From Spongospora subterranea (lineage: Eukaryota; Endomyxa; Phytomyxea; Plasmodiophorida; Plasmodiophoridae), in the NCBI GenBank assembly GCA_900404475.1, contig OUQQ01000084.1, positions 1 to 47,036 on the forward strand: a stretch of 47,036 nucleotides of DNA, read 5' to 3'. Shown one piece after another: positions 23,701-34,680 of the stretch (its first letter is position 1; every line of letters begins with the position of its first letter). The notes beneath the pieces are model-generated. The model searched no databases, had not been told where the DNA came from, and worked only from the letters and a program-made list of their open reading frames with translations. The position numbers and the translations under genes are program-made.

Positions 23701-26700
23701 AATGTTGGATTTCCGTTTGATTTTTCTGAAACTTTGCATTTTTGTCATAGGGTGACTACGTAACTTCTGAAACTGCCTCTTTGTGTCTGGGTTTATACCG
23801 ACAATGCATTCATTTGTCCTCACGGTTCAACATGGATATCCAACGGGCAGCTTTCATCAATTCGTTAGTTACTCATACACTTTTGGGCGGATCCGGTATC
23901 GTTAGTTCTGCTACAATGACGCCGAAAAACATTGAAGCTATTCAAGTGCTTTTGGAGGATGTTGCATTGAAGGAAGGAAATTTTATTCGTGAATCGTGGG
24001 GATTGATCCTCCGTTGCATTTCGGAACTTGATCGATTGCATTTATTAGGGTACTCTTACTCGTTCAGCAACCAGTTGAGGATTAATGGCCCATTAATTAT
24101 GAGTTTAGGTCTGGTGCGCATTCCGATGCCCAGTTCTTTGATGCATCGGTTGCGACTACGACCGCGACAGACGCAGCCAATTCTGCTTCTTTAATATCTT
24201 CTTTTGAATCATCGGTTATTGATCGAATATTCGCACGATCTGCCTCTCTTAACGCCGAAGGTATCGTTCACTTTGTCGACGAGCTTTGTGCGGTGTCTGT
24301 ATCCGAGTTAGCAGCTGCTCGTGTTTATTCGCTTCAAAAGCTTGTCGAAATCACCTATTACAACATGGATCGTATAAGGCTTGTTTGGTATGTGCCATTA
24401 CAAAACATAAAATATGTTGAAATTTTACACATTGCCAGGTCGAGAATTTGGACGCCGATTGCAAGCCATCTTACTAGAGCTGGACAACACTCTAACCTGA
24501 ATGTTGCAATATATGCAATCGACTCATTACGCCAATTAGCGAATAAATTTCTGGAAAAGGACGAATTGTCAAAATACGAGTTCCAAGTTCAGTTTTTGAA
24601 ACCGTTTGATGCTATTATGAGGTGTGGTTTTGGCATTTTACGCGTATTTGTCTGACAATTGGGAATAGGTGGACTTCGGCTTTTGAAATCAGAGAGTTTA
24701 TTGTTCAATGTCTGTCACGCTTGGTACTTGCTCGAGTCGATAACGTGAAAAGCGGTTGGAAAATTGTTTGGAGTGTTTTTGAAGAATCGGCCAGAGATGC
24801 CAACGTCGCTGCAGCAACATTAACTCTTCAAACGGCTTCTCGTCTGTTGAACGAACATTGCGATGTCATAATGAAAGGAGGTCAGGAAGAGACCCCAGTC
24901 GAAATTGTGCAGTGTCTTATTGCGTTTATCGAATCAAGGTAGCATTTTCAATGTCTGGTTGAACTTGCTTATCCAGTCATCCTAGGCATACTGACCTCAG
25001 TCTTGAAGCAATCGGTTTGCTGGAGTTGATAACTAAACACCTTCACCGGATTACTATATCTACCAACACGAAGCCTGAGCCTGCTTCTGGCGAGCCACTG
25101 TATGCAGTTTTTGCAAATTTGTTATCATTGCTCATTCTACATGATAAGGGAAAATAATCTTGGGCGCAGCGGGTCGTTTACTGTGGAACCGTTGCAAACT
25201 ACGGCTGGAGTATGGCTGTTGGCTTTGACTGGATTGTCTAAAGCCGTTGGCGATACACGATTAACAGTTAGAACGAGAGCATTGACTGTTTTGCAAAAGG
25301 TTATGCTATTTCATCTTTTAAAAAAATTGTCCGTCAATGTTCATCAGGTTTTGCGAGAGCATGGTAACGACTTCTCCCAGCAAACTTGGAAGTTACTTTT
25401 TTTGGTTGTTCTTATTCCGATGTTTACCGATGTCCTAAAGTCGAAAGTTGAACATGAACCGTCTATCCAGTCCGAGGTCCAAATTAACGATGTCGAAGAC
25501 CAAGGTTTGAAGGTTTATCGCTCTATGATGATTTCCTGTGTTCCAGCTGTCCCATAGATGAGGATTTTCTTATAATTTGGACATCAACGACTTGTTTAGC
25601 AGCCTTATCCGCTACCATCGAGATCTTTATTGCGTTTTTATCAACAGTCAGTTTTTTGCTCCCAGAGGTATAGCCTGGAGTGCGCTGTTTAGTACGTTAT
25701 GTTATGTGATAATGCATTGCAGATCCTTCAACTATTGAGAAGCATTGTATCTGCCGGGACAAGGCGAAATAATATCGTGTTCGCTCAAATCGGAGTTGAT
25801 TGCTTTGTCAGGCTGGTTCAAAGTAGTGGGACTTCGTTCAGTGAATCTGATTGGGAACAGGTTCATAACGTAATATTATAATCTCGCATAAGCTCATTTT
25901 TGCCTCAGACCATATCCTGTATGTGCAGTATTATTGAAGATCATTGTGATGGAAATGGTACAGGCGGCATTGCGAATCATGCAACCCTCTCTGACTAACT
26001 TGAGCCCAGGTGAACGACACATCGCTCCGAACACTGGCTCCGGGACAGGAGCTCAAACGACTCGTGGTGCGTTAGTTGTGAAGATGTTAGAAGTGACAGA
26101 AAAAACTGTGTCTCAGTTCAAACTTTATTGGGCACCGGCGCATTACAAGCAGGTTAGCCGGGAAGAGTTTTTTCGCTATGAACTTCATCCTGAGTGCGTA
26201 ACCAGATATGCAACTGTCTTGAGCGAACGCTTCAATGGACTTCATCATTTACGGTCTCCTTTGAGACTTGCATATGTATTAGAGCAACGCTTTACGTCTC
26301 CAGCGACATGATCCGTAGGCCCGATTTACTAATGAAGCGGTTGCGGTTTCTAATCAGTTGTAGTTGGGGAGTCAGCATCGGAAACTGTTCAACAAGGAAT
26401 AACTGTTTTTGTAAACGTTGCTGATTTTCTAATGAAATATTTCATTGTCTCAGATCCGTCTCGGGAGGTATGCTTTCCTGTTTCATTTGTGGAAGACTCT
26501 GACACACTGATAGGAGTATCAGCTGGAGAGGAAACTCGTTTGTCAAGCACTATCTAATATATCCGGTAATGATTCGTTGTACCCACCCTGTTCGACTGAT
26601 CACCTGTGCAGAGTTATCTTATCCGCTATCATCCACAGTATTTGCTCATCTTCATCCTATTCTTTTCAAGATGATAGGAGCGAAGGATCCCATTGTGAGA

Positions 26701-26784
26701 AAATCCCTGCAGCAATTATTTATGCGGTTGTACGATCAAGATGTGATGCCATTGTGTAAAAGTAAAAGCAAGCGAAAACTATAA
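20783..26784 (+). CDS. large ARF guanine nucleotide exchange factor, Sec7/BIG family
   Basis: Sec7/BIG proteins load GTP on ARF at the trans-Golgi and endosomes to drive coat assembly. Start ATG 20783 ([16 protein letters not shown]). The DCB/HUS region includes [16 protein letters not shown] and [18 protein letters not shown] (BIG: VRTCYNIYLAS). The catalytic Sec7 domain spans about 22695-23425: [49 protein letters not shown], the glutamate finger in [12 protein letters not shown] (Glu codon 23097-23099, just after an intron), MLNTDAHNP and [15 protein letters not shown]. Downstream HDS domains include [20 protein letters not shown] and [18 protein letters not shown]. The C-terminus ends with a basic tail (SKSKRKL) at 26784. 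About 20 short introns. Organisation matches BIG rather than GBF1 or ARNO, since the Sec7 domain lies mid-protein with BIG-like HDS1 motifs. Confidence 0.94.
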
Positions 26785-27169
26785 ACCAAGTTTTATTGAT
26801 TACTCGATCGTCGCTGCGTATATTCGTCAATGTGGGTCTTCCTGATTGGCGATTCGTTCCGCTGAGCTCTCAGCGAACAGTAAAACCGAGTCGCCGTCGT
26901 TATTCTCAATGAGGACGCTAGCGCCCTTCTCTAATATATAATTCCCTAATTCGTGATAATGAAACCTGAACGCCTAAACACCCTAAGTTGATTCCAACGA
27001 GTTTACAACCCGGTTGCTTTACCTGGTGTGCCGCAGTGTTTCCCTGATTCTACATGGCAGTTAGGCGATTTGTCAATAACATTGGCGCTATGGTCTCTTA
27101 CGTTCTGCGCATTGATGTTCGCTTTTCGTCGAAGGCATTCTTTGAGAAGCCGCTTGCAGTTCTGAGATG
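26785..27169. other. intergenic stretch, nothing identified
   Basis: Between the convergent ARF-GEF and ankyrin-like genes. I see only a short CA run near 27171-27182 at its edge; it should hold the 3' UTRs of both genes. Confidence 0.5.
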
Positions 27170-28065
27170 CTACACACACACAAGCAATGTCAGCAAGCGT
27201 GCGTATAGATCGACGTTGAGCAATTGCCGACCAGACACGATCAGGGGCGAATTCCCATAGTCGTCACGTATGTCGATGTCGATCTCCGGATGTTGATCCA
27301 GAAGCGATATCACCTGAACGGATTGTTGATCCAGCTCACGTTGGCTGAGACCTTTCAACAAACCGACCTGTTTGTAATTCGAACCTCGCGCACTGCGAAA
27401 TAGGCCATCGATCACAGATTTGTCGAACTCTGAGTGGGAAAGTCAATCCTTTGGCGGCCATTGGCCAAGGCTGCTCACCCATTGGTTGATCCGTTGTACT
27501 TGGCGCTACATCGGTCGTTTTAACGACGACATCATCAGGTGATTTCAGCTTGGGATCCCCGTTCGACGCGCGATTTTCAACAAAGGCCTCCAAGAACGAC
27601 GTATCAGGTGGAGTGCTATGCCGGCGGTGACCGCTTTCTTTCTGCGAAAACGGTTCGAGGTCGCGAGTGATCGTGGAGTGCCGGCCGAGGCGTGAATTTT
27701 TCGAGGACGACGTCGAATCGGGCGTCACGGGGCGCTCCTGACCGAGACACGCCACGCCAGGGAGCTGAATTTCACCATGCCCTTGATCGGCTCCAGCTGA
27801 TATCTCATGACGGGCCAGTTTCACAATCGACGATGGGGACGACGACTCGGGAGCCGACTGCAAAGGGATTGCCGGTTTGATGTCCCACGACGGCCTAACC
27901 GGAACATGAGCGGTCAGCGGATTACGGCGAACGACGATGGAGGTACTTATGAACGGGATTCAACGGCCCAAGTTTGGATGGAACGGGAGACCTAGCGCCA
28001 GTCAACGGAACCAGACGTGGTGGCTGACGAGGTCCCGGAACTGGAGCTAGTGGCTTATGGTCCAT
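27170..28065 (-). CDS. proline/serine-rich protein with one ankyrin-like repeat
   Basis: Start ATG 28065 (MDHKPLAPVPGPRQPPRLVP), proline-rich. A phase-2 intron (about 27948-27898) joins PVHK to PSWDIKPAIPLQ, then a long low-complexity S/T/P/E segment (about residues 40-180). A second phase-2 splice near 27430 shifts into the frame EFDKSVIDGLFRSARG, followed by VISLLDQHPEIDIDIRDDYG and NSPLIVSG, which looks like the core of an ankyrin repeat (D-x-x-G-N-x-P-L). The last residues to the stop at 27170 may be wrong if another intron exists. No family or function assigned; ankyrin repeats usually bind proteins. Same strand as the TMX gene, which ends 132 bp upstream. Confidence 0.55.
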
Positions 28066-28197
28066 ATATGAGGTGAAATCGTCTTAGAACAGGGATTCAG
28101 TCATCCCATAGTCGACACAGCCAAAACAAGATATTTCGTGAAAACCAGGATATTACCAGGTGAGTCAGACGTGAATGGTCCTAGTATATTGACGAAA

Positions 28198-28925
28198 CTA
28201 ATCCAACAATTGACCTTTATTTACTCTGAAACTGGGCGTTCTCAGCTTCTTGACAGTAATATACGCTATCAACGATAATGTCATTCCAAACACGACCACG
28301 AACATAACAGACGGCGCATCACTGTGAACGGATGGAACGTCACCGATCCTGCGCCAGAGAATCACACAATAATCAGGTCGTCTGTAGTTTACAGAGTCGT
28401 ATCGGAATGCACCTGGGCCGAGTAAACGCTTTCGCATCATTAACCCAGCCGGTTTCGGCGAACATCTGTAGTTGCTGTGCACTGAACACGTCGCCCTCAA
28501 ACTTATACCCTTTGTCCCCGCTAACCCTGATCAATGTCGGATAGACCTCGATATTGAATATCTTTGATAATTCTATGAGAATTCCAGTTAGATCGACCCG
28601 CTATCGACAACGTTTTCAGAACCTGTTTCCTCGATACAGTTTATTTCTCCGAAGTTCATCGACGGCCCGATCGCTTCCGTTGCTTCGATATACGTCGGCT
28701 TCATTGTGTTGCAGGCCCCACAATACGGGGAATAGCTAAGGAAGCAGTTCATTTCGGGCGACAAAACGAACCGTCGATTGTATATGGCGCTGACAATTTC
28801 AGGTACCAGTCGCCTTGGGCGGCGGTGGTCTCATAGTTCTGGTCGGTGATGGACTGGATAGTCGAGGCTCCAGCACGACTGATGGCCATCACGGCGGTCA
28901 TCATCCCCATCATCATCACGTTCAT
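28198..28925 (-). CDS. thioredoxin-related transmembrane protein (TMX-type)
   Basis: An ER-type membrane oxidoreductase related to PDI. ATG 28925 starts a hydrophobic, Met-rich signal segment (MNVMMMGMMTAVMAIS). Three introns restore the fold: DWYLK-F-YSPYCGACNTMKP carries the active site C-G-A-C (28722-28711); FGEINCIEE; then, after an intron at about 28620-28571, ELSKIFNIEVYPTLIRVSGD with the cis-proline (Y-P-T) and a GYKFEGD strand; FSAQQLQMFAE closes the thioredoxin domain. After the last intron a transmembrane helix follows (SVMFVVVFGMTLSLIAYI) and a short basic cytosolic tail ending KGQLLD. One thioredoxin domain plus one membrane helix fits TMX1/TMX4. A dilysine-like ER signal is not obvious. 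Confidence 0.82.
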
Positions 28926-29641
28926 GGCGGCGCTAAGCCCACACACGCACACACACACACTAACGCCCAGGCGCCAACCGACGACTGTGAATGAGGACCA
29001 GTAACGCCACAATCGCCAAGTGGTTAATGTGACACGGGACGTGTCCAATGGAACTCGGGAGCCGAATTATTCTGGATAAACGCGGCGGCTTCCTGCGACT
29101 CGAATACGATCGTCTGGCGAAAGCCGAATGGCATTGTAGTGACGACAAAACATCATGATGTTGTCTTGATTGTTTGCGGTTCCGCCATCAAATGGAGCTT
29201 GTGCTGTGGGAGGCGTCGCCCCCCAGTTGAAAAAAGCCGTCACGCGATGAAATTGTCAAAACCCACTTAGGAAGGGGTTGATCCGGGGTATTACAACTTG
29301 ACAACAAATGTTGATTGAAAGGTATTGTCCAAAATATCAAATCCGTACTAAATTTGCCGAGACGACCCAGACCACATCAACTACCAGAATTGAGTATTTT
29401 TCGGTCTCCCGTTGATCGACGGTCCGTCGCCTCAATCAGCGATAGGTGAAAAAGGTTTACGTCCACAGCGGAACACCCAATGAAAACAAACGTCGGATTT
29501 ATTGACCCAGATCCTAAATTTACCTCAAAGATGCAATTTGGTTTGCGTTTTTACAGAAACCCTGCTCCAACAGCGATCCAAGGCACAAAAAACCCGATTA
29601 CGGTATTCACGTCGGTTGGTTGACTACCAGGTAGGCCACGG
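28926..29641. other. intergenic stretch with CA microsatellite
   Basis: Divergent promoter region between the TMX gene and the next plus-strand gene. A (CA)n microsatellite lies at 28939-28960, directly upstream of the TMX start. Otherwise I see no recognisable feature; a minus-strand frame at 28960-29148 and a plus-strand frame at about 29502-29640 show no family signal. Confidence 0.5.
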
Positions 29642-30778
29642 ATGTCCGCAGCGGACTGCGGGATCATCAGAATCAGATTCTCTGGAGATCCGAATTCGAT
29701 GGGGAATCCTCATGGCGGCACAACCGACAACCGAGTTCAGCGATTGCTGGAGAAGGTCGCCTCGGATCTGATCGCTCAAAACGACATCACCCAGATTGAT
29801 CGGGCATCGCTACTGGGCCATCTTAGCGCCACATTCCAGGCACTTCCCGCCAATCTGCCCATCCGCCAGCAACTCCTCGACGATATCGACCGGCACGAGT
29901 CGGTTATCTGGGGCCTCATATCCGACAACAAACGCTCCATCCTATACACGGACGAGGAGATTTCCAATCTGTTATCGTTCCCGACCATCGACCCGTCGCA
30001 ATTCCAATTGGCGGCGCTCTCGTCAAATAAAACGTCGCAATGTAAAACCGGGCTGCTTCGCCATTGCGGTTCCGAAACGATTGTGAACACGTCGGCGATA
30101 CTATTACCCCCTTTCCCGTTTCAGGATTCTGCCGCCGATCTTCTCGCCCGGATCACCTCAGTTCTAGAACGGGTTTCTCAGATTGCGCCATCGGATTTGG
30201 TCAAATTCAACTCGATCGCCCATATGGATTTACTGGTGCTGGATCCGTCCGATCATCTGTTGGGCGCGATCAAATATCAGCTGGCACTATCGCTAGCGGT
30301 GGAGAGGGCTTCGCCATCCAGGGCGCAAACGATCCTATCGTCGGAAGAATTCGAGCTGGTCTATTTGCTGAAGTATCGCCAATCTGATCGGTTTTCAGCT
30401 CAACACGATCAGCTTCTGCAATCGATCACGTCAAAACCGTCAATATTGCAGTCGAAACTCGCCCTTTTGCTGATCGCTCAGCTTTCCAGAACCGAACACA
30501 TTTACCGAGACCTAAAGCTGATACCGATTCCCGGGTCCAATGAAACTTTCCAGAATATCGTCAACGCCGCCCCCGAGGATGTCGACGAACGCATTCGCGA
30601 CGTCATCTTCTCTGAGACTTCCGTCGACGGCTACGACGACACCGAACACGGAGCCGATGGCGAGATGGGATTCTTCGTCGACGCTGCTGGGTGTCGACCT
30701 GAAGTTCTGTCCGAGTTCGATATGGGCGACGATAACAATTCCGAGTCCGACGGAAGCGATGATTCCGATGTAATTTAA
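29642..30778 (+). CDS. unrecognised intronless protein with acidic C-terminus
   Basis: One of the few long uninterrupted frames: 378 codons from ATG 29642, or 359 from the in-frame ATG 29699 (MGNPHGGTTDNRVQRLL), which I think is more likely because the earlier residues look like upstream noise. The protein appears all-helical with repeated amphipathic stretches (DDIDRHESVIWGLISDN; ARITSVLERVSQIAPSD; LKYRQSDRFSAQHDQ) and a strongly acidic end (FDMGDDNNSESDGSDDSDVI). No membrane helix, signal peptide or catalytic motif is evident and I recognise no family. The acidic tail would suit a nuclear or chaperone-like partner, which is inference only. Somewhat more GC-rich than flanking genes. Confidence 0.7.
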   Translation: MSAADCGIIRIRFSGDPNSMGNPHGGTTDNRVQRLLEKVASDLIAQNDITQIDRASLLGHLSATFQALPANLPIRQQLLDDIDRHESVIWGLISDNKRSILYTDEEISNLLSFPTIDPSQFQLAALSSNKTSQCKTGLLRHCGSETIVNTSAILLPPFPFQDSAADLLARITSVLERVSQIAPSDLVKFNSIAHMDLLVLDPSDHLLGAIKYQLALSLAVERASPSRAQTILSSEEFELVYLLKYRQSDRFSAQHDQLLQSITSKPSILQSKLALLLIAQLSRTEHIYRDLKLIPIPGSNETFQNIVNAAPEDVDERIRDVIFSETSVDGYDDTEHGADGEMGFFVDAAGCRPEVLSEFDMGDDNNSESDGSDDSDVI

Positions 30779-30867
30779 AACCAAAAACGTGTGGCAAAAT
30801 ATAATATTCAATTGTATAAATTCAATCATCTTCAGAGAGCATCGTGGTTGTCGGAAGAATCGGGTCC

Positions 30868-31840
30868 TCAGAGAATAAGTGGAATGAGCCCTTTCCAAAA
30901 CCTCGATTCTTCCGCGTGAGGGCGTTTCGCGCGATGTCGAGCCCGAACGCGCAGCTGGATCTTGCAGATCTGCTCCAGACTCAGCGAGTCGTCGACCAAG
31001 CCGTCGACGGCCTCGACAGGTGGTCGCCTTGGGTACCCGGCCACGCCGGCGAATCGTTCCTCGTTCGGGTTGGGCAGGTCTTGCCAGAACTTGCAGGCGC
31101 ACCGTTGCACCATCCCGCCGGCCGCAAAATACGCCATCGCTCACGATACGCGGGGCCCAAACACTGCGATCGAAAATCTCTTCCACACCCTCAAGACGTA
31201 CTCGCTCCGACCTTGGCACAGATATGACCCAGAACTTAAGCCACCCCCCGCTCCGGGATCACAGAATTATCTGGAATAGTCTCATTCTCGAGCGTCAACT
31301 CGGCCTTGGACAACAGGGATCGGACCCGCGCGAGAAGAGCTGGAACGGTGTGTTTTTTTTTTCCTCCCAGAAATGTGATTGAACTCAACGCCTTTGTGTT
31401 TCAACGGAATTATGAGGGAAAGTGTGATTCGTTTTTCTGCAACGGACCTGTGACGGCGATATCCGTTGAGTGGATATCTATCGCTGCGATCCCCGAAAAT
31501 CGCTCGGAGAACGACACAGGAGATCCAGCTGCTCGCCACACAAGATCTGAACTTCGTTGGTTCTGCAGCAGCAGCTGTTGACCAGGTTGCCGCCCCAGAG
31601 ACGAGCGTCCTCCCGCTCCCAGGAATACACACACCAGTCGACTCCGGCTGGCCAGCGTTCATTGTGATATTTCGATATCTTTTCGCCTGTCGGGTCTGCC
31701 TAGGGCGTGCCAACCCTCTGGTCTCCGGGCACCGTTTGTTGCCTGCAACTACGTCTGAGAATCTGCAACTGGAATCGGCACGCGTCACCAGGTCCACTTT
31801 CCAGAATCCCAGGGCCGAAATATTTCTGGGCACGATCCAG
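30868..31840 (-). CDS. multi-exon protein, possible C-terminal SOCS-box-like motif
   Basis: Gene model partial. The last exon reads KFWQDLPNPNEERFAGVAGY, then a segment SLSLEQICKIQLRVRARH and finally FWKGLIPLIL before the stop at 30868. The order (S-L-x-Q-I-C-K-x-x-L-R, then a terminal I-P-L-I-L) resembles a SOCS box, which docks Elongin C and is normally C-terminal. Upstream open pieces with plausible GT...AG boundaries include RSEYVLRVWKRFSIAVFGPR (about 31150-31210) and a tryptophan- and cysteine-rich exon (KYHNERWPAGVDWCVYSWER, about 31600-31690). I cannot fix the start; it would overlap the 5' side of the next plus-strand gene. The whole interval is poor in stops on both strands, so strand choice itself is uncertain. 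Confidence 0.35.
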
Positions 31841-31897
31841 GATATATCCAGTTTGTCGTTAGAAATCGGTTTTGAAATTATTCACTACTGGTTTCTA

Positions 31898-32629
31898 ATG
31901 CTAACGGCTCAGCAATACATCAATGCCGACAATGGACCAATTCCGAAGGCGGACGGTGGTGGGACGAATTTAGCTGTCGATTCGTCGGCGTCGACAATCC
32001 GCAGCCACAGAGATCTCAGAGTAGATATTGAATATAATTTGAAACCGAATCTGGATTATGACGATATGTCATCGCCGGCGACATTATCCCAAGAATCGCC
32101 ATTCACTTCCGAGAGGTTGGAGCAACTCGGTCTGCAATTTGACAAGGTGTTGAAGCGAGCGCGATCGCTGCCTGAAGTTGATTCACAACGGGATCTGAAA
32201 AGATCACGACCTTTGGGAGGTCTATCGTCATGGGGAAGCAGTTTGAGCGATCCGACGAGGGCAAGCGCGTTTTCTCCAGGGGCAGCGTTCAATGTTGTAC
32301 CGAATAAGATTGATGAAAGCGATTCAGAAGAAGAAAGCTTCGGCAGTCAAGATGACGATTATGAACTGAACGACACAACATTGCAAGGTGCATCACTCGA
32401 TCTACACCTTCTTGCATCGGTAGCGACATCAAGCCCAAGAGCGATGCCGTCCAATGCATTCATGCCGCACGTCATTGACAGGAAGTCGAATATCTTCGTG
32501 ATGGCGCATCCTGCAAGGCCACATTTTCTCGATTGGCTTTTGCGTAGGGTAAATACGGTATTAGATGCACTGAATATGATGGAGCCTATCCATCAAATAG
32601 TGAATAGAAATGATATTAAAAATAAATGA
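31898..32629 (+). CDS. unrecognised serine/acidic-rich protein
   Basis: Reading frame from ATG 31898 (MLTAQQYINADNGPIPK) to the stop at 32629, 243 codons without intron. The frame is open further upstream to 31466, but that part lies antisense to the better supported minus-strand gene and looks less protein-like. The middle is low-complexity with S/E/D clusters (ESDSEEESFGSQDDDYEL) and a conserved-looking basic helix precedes them (FDKVLKRARSLPEVDSQRDL). The C-terminus (HPARPHFLDWLLRRVNTVLD) may form an amphipathic helix. Family not recognised. AATAAA-like signal at about 32622 overlaps the end of the frame. Confidence 0.5.
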   Translation: MLTAQQYINADNGPIPKADGGGTNLAVDSSASTIRSHRDLRVDIEYNLKPNLDYDDMSSPATLSQESPFTSERLEQLGLQFDKVLKRARSLPEVDSQRDLKRSRPLGGLSSWGSSLSDPTRASAFSPGAAFNVVPNKIDESDSEEESFGSQDDDYELNDTTLQGASLDLHLLASVATSSPRAMPSNAFMPHVIDRKSNIFVMAHPARPHFLDWLLRRVNTVLDALNMMEPIHQIVNRNDIKNK

Positions 32630-32765
32630 TATATCCACTTTATGCAACATACGTCTATGAAAGGACTCAACTTTATAATGGTTACATATTTATAGGTTCA
32701 CTTTTTACGAATGCGTCTAATTGCAGAGGCGACACTGTTCATTCCCTACAGAGAGTTGATTAGGT

Positions 32766-33566
32766 TCAAACTACACTATCATTAATTCTTACAGTTTTCA
32801 AAAACAGTAATGGCACGACGGCACAGAAAGTGAACAACAGCATGGTTGCGTTAACAGCAAGCTGAGTTCCACTCCAGGACTCTGTTGGTTGGGAAAGTTG
32901 TTCGTCAGAGCAGAACTCAGCCGTTTCAAAAGATTCTATATCCGATGAATATCCATCGCATTCGGAAGTAGTTACGTTGGCGACATCATCACAAAGCAGC
33001 TGCCCTTTGAGGGTATCGGATTCAACACGTGGGCGCGATTGTGCGAAAACCACGTTCTTATCGCCCTGTTCAAAAGACATTTAATTCCCGACAAGGAACC
33101 AGTCTATCGTACTGACCTGGTCCTGTAGTATTTTTTGGACAACTTTTTCGACGTCGTCTGGAGACACTGAAAATGGCTGCGGTAGTATCGCACTCAGATC
33201 TCGTAGTCTGACAGTTCGGTTCATCTCGTCATTTAGCGTATCCAATTCATAGTCAGAACTGTTGTCGCCATCATCACTCGACACAGACTCATTTTCTTCA
33301 CCGAGCTCAAACGCAAATTTGTCTTCCGAGCTGGCGGCGAACGCGTCAGATTCATCCGACAGGTCCATGGCGTTCTTCAGCTCCACATTATAATCACGGT
33401 GCTTGAAGCCCTCGCCCGTGCCACCCTCCTGCATGATGGCGACGGTCCCCTCGAGCTCCGACGAGTCCTCGCCCGACTCCACCCTGTCCTCCTTGGTTAT
33501 CGCCTCCTGCAGCTGATGCTCCTTCACGCCAGCACCATTGGCGTCCATGAAGTAATCTAATTCCAT
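32766..33566 (-). CDS. acidic tail-anchored membrane protein, unrecognised
   Basis: ATG 33566 (MELDYFMDANGAGVKEHQ). Exon 1 runs to 33117 (150 codons, phase 0). The 48-nt-scale intron with GTCAGT donor contains an in-frame TAA and ends ...TTTTGAACAG; exon 2 resumes GDKNVVFAQSRPRVESD. The spliced protein is about 250 residues, very rich in D, E and S, and ends with a single hydrophobic helix (NATMLLFTFCAVVPLLFL) followed by nine residues (KTVRINDSVV). This is the layout of a tail-anchored protein inserted post-translationally with the N-terminus in the cytosol. No family recognised. Two separate genes are the alternative, but the perfect phase-0 splice makes one gene more likely. Confidence 0.62.
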
Positions 33567-34680
33567 CAAAGGAATTAATTGTGACGTCAATCACCACCAG
33601 TTCTCTATTCCCAGCTGCGTTACACATACAGACCCGTAATCAGAAACGGACTCATCTCACACGACCAACTGCGTCACTCTGGTTGACTTATCTGACGGTT
33701 GTTGATTGGGTTCGAAAAATTTCGTTTCGAAAAAATTGACGGACCCTGAGTTGATAATCCGCGAAGGCTGCGAACAGCAGTTTCAACCGATCGACAGCCC
33801 AATCGCCTGAAAACTGAATAACTGTGATTTTTCAAGGCAAAGGGCGGTCCGTTGTTGTCAATAGGGTGCATCAACCGTTTGACGCCTGATGTACTGTCAA
33901 ATTCAAGTCGGTCAGATGTTGCAATAAAGAATTTTGCATTACCGATTCGAACGCAGATGTCCTTCCGATTTTGTTGCTGTCAATGATCGACGTAGCATCT
34001 GGATCCGAGTTTCGTACAGAAATGTTCATACAGAAGGAATGGTCCTGGTCGATGCTTTTGACCAGTTTTAGAACTATGATGCTAACATATCTCAACTCAA
34101 TCATTCCTTGGCCATCCGTGTTCTGTCTCGCCAGCGACGAGTCAAGAGGTTCACCGATTCACCCAGATCGACCATTCTTCCAGCTGGATGATTGCTTTAC
34201 CGGCCGGGTTGATTGATTTCGAATTTTAATGATGACGCAGTCGTAAGTGAGGTGTCGAGCATGTTCATGACGTCTTCGGGGACCTACTTGCTCCGCTCTT
34301 GTTGTTAAGTGTGTTAATCTAGCTCGATTCTGTTTTATTCTGTGGGCAATCCGGCCTGCACCTCCCAACAAAACGGGCGGGAGGGCGATTGAGAGGTTTC
34401 AACAGTGTAGCGATTGATAGCACAATGATTCAGACTTTCTCGCGATACTGCGGTCGATTACAATTAAACGGTAAATCTGTGCCCCGTCGTGGCCGCAAAA
34501 GTCTGACAGTGAGCGAGGCTGAACAACATTGACAACATGGTCGTGGGTACCAATCCAACGAGATGGTAATGCACCGTTTTCAAATTCGATATTGATCGCT
34601 TCTGGTACCACCCTCAATTTTAATCATGTGTCCCTAGTTGGCTCCGGATTTCCGTCTGGAGCTGATCATCCTACAAAACA
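33567..34680. other. intergenic stretch, one weak ORF
   Basis: About 1.1 kb between divergent genes. A minus-strand frame 34104-33871 (contains KLVKSIDQDHSFCMNISVRN) is open, and just upstream an ATG starts MVDLGESVNLLTRRW; a small two-exon gene is conceivable, but I cannot place a clean splice. Nothing else is recognisable. The right end should hold the channel promoter. Confidence 0.4.

Noticed and set aside
28939..28960. CA repeat as a functional element
   Set aside because: It is an ordinary short microsatellite; nothing points to more than slippage-prone DNA.
30512..31219. 235-codon minus-strand open frame
   Set aside because: It starts at a non-ATG codon, runs antisense into the end of the 29642-30778 gene, and is rich in Arg as expected for an off-frame reading of stop-poor sequence.
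31466..31897. In-frame upstream extension of the 31898 gene
   Set aside because: The frame is open, but it begins within sequence better read on the minus strand and lacks protein-like composition.
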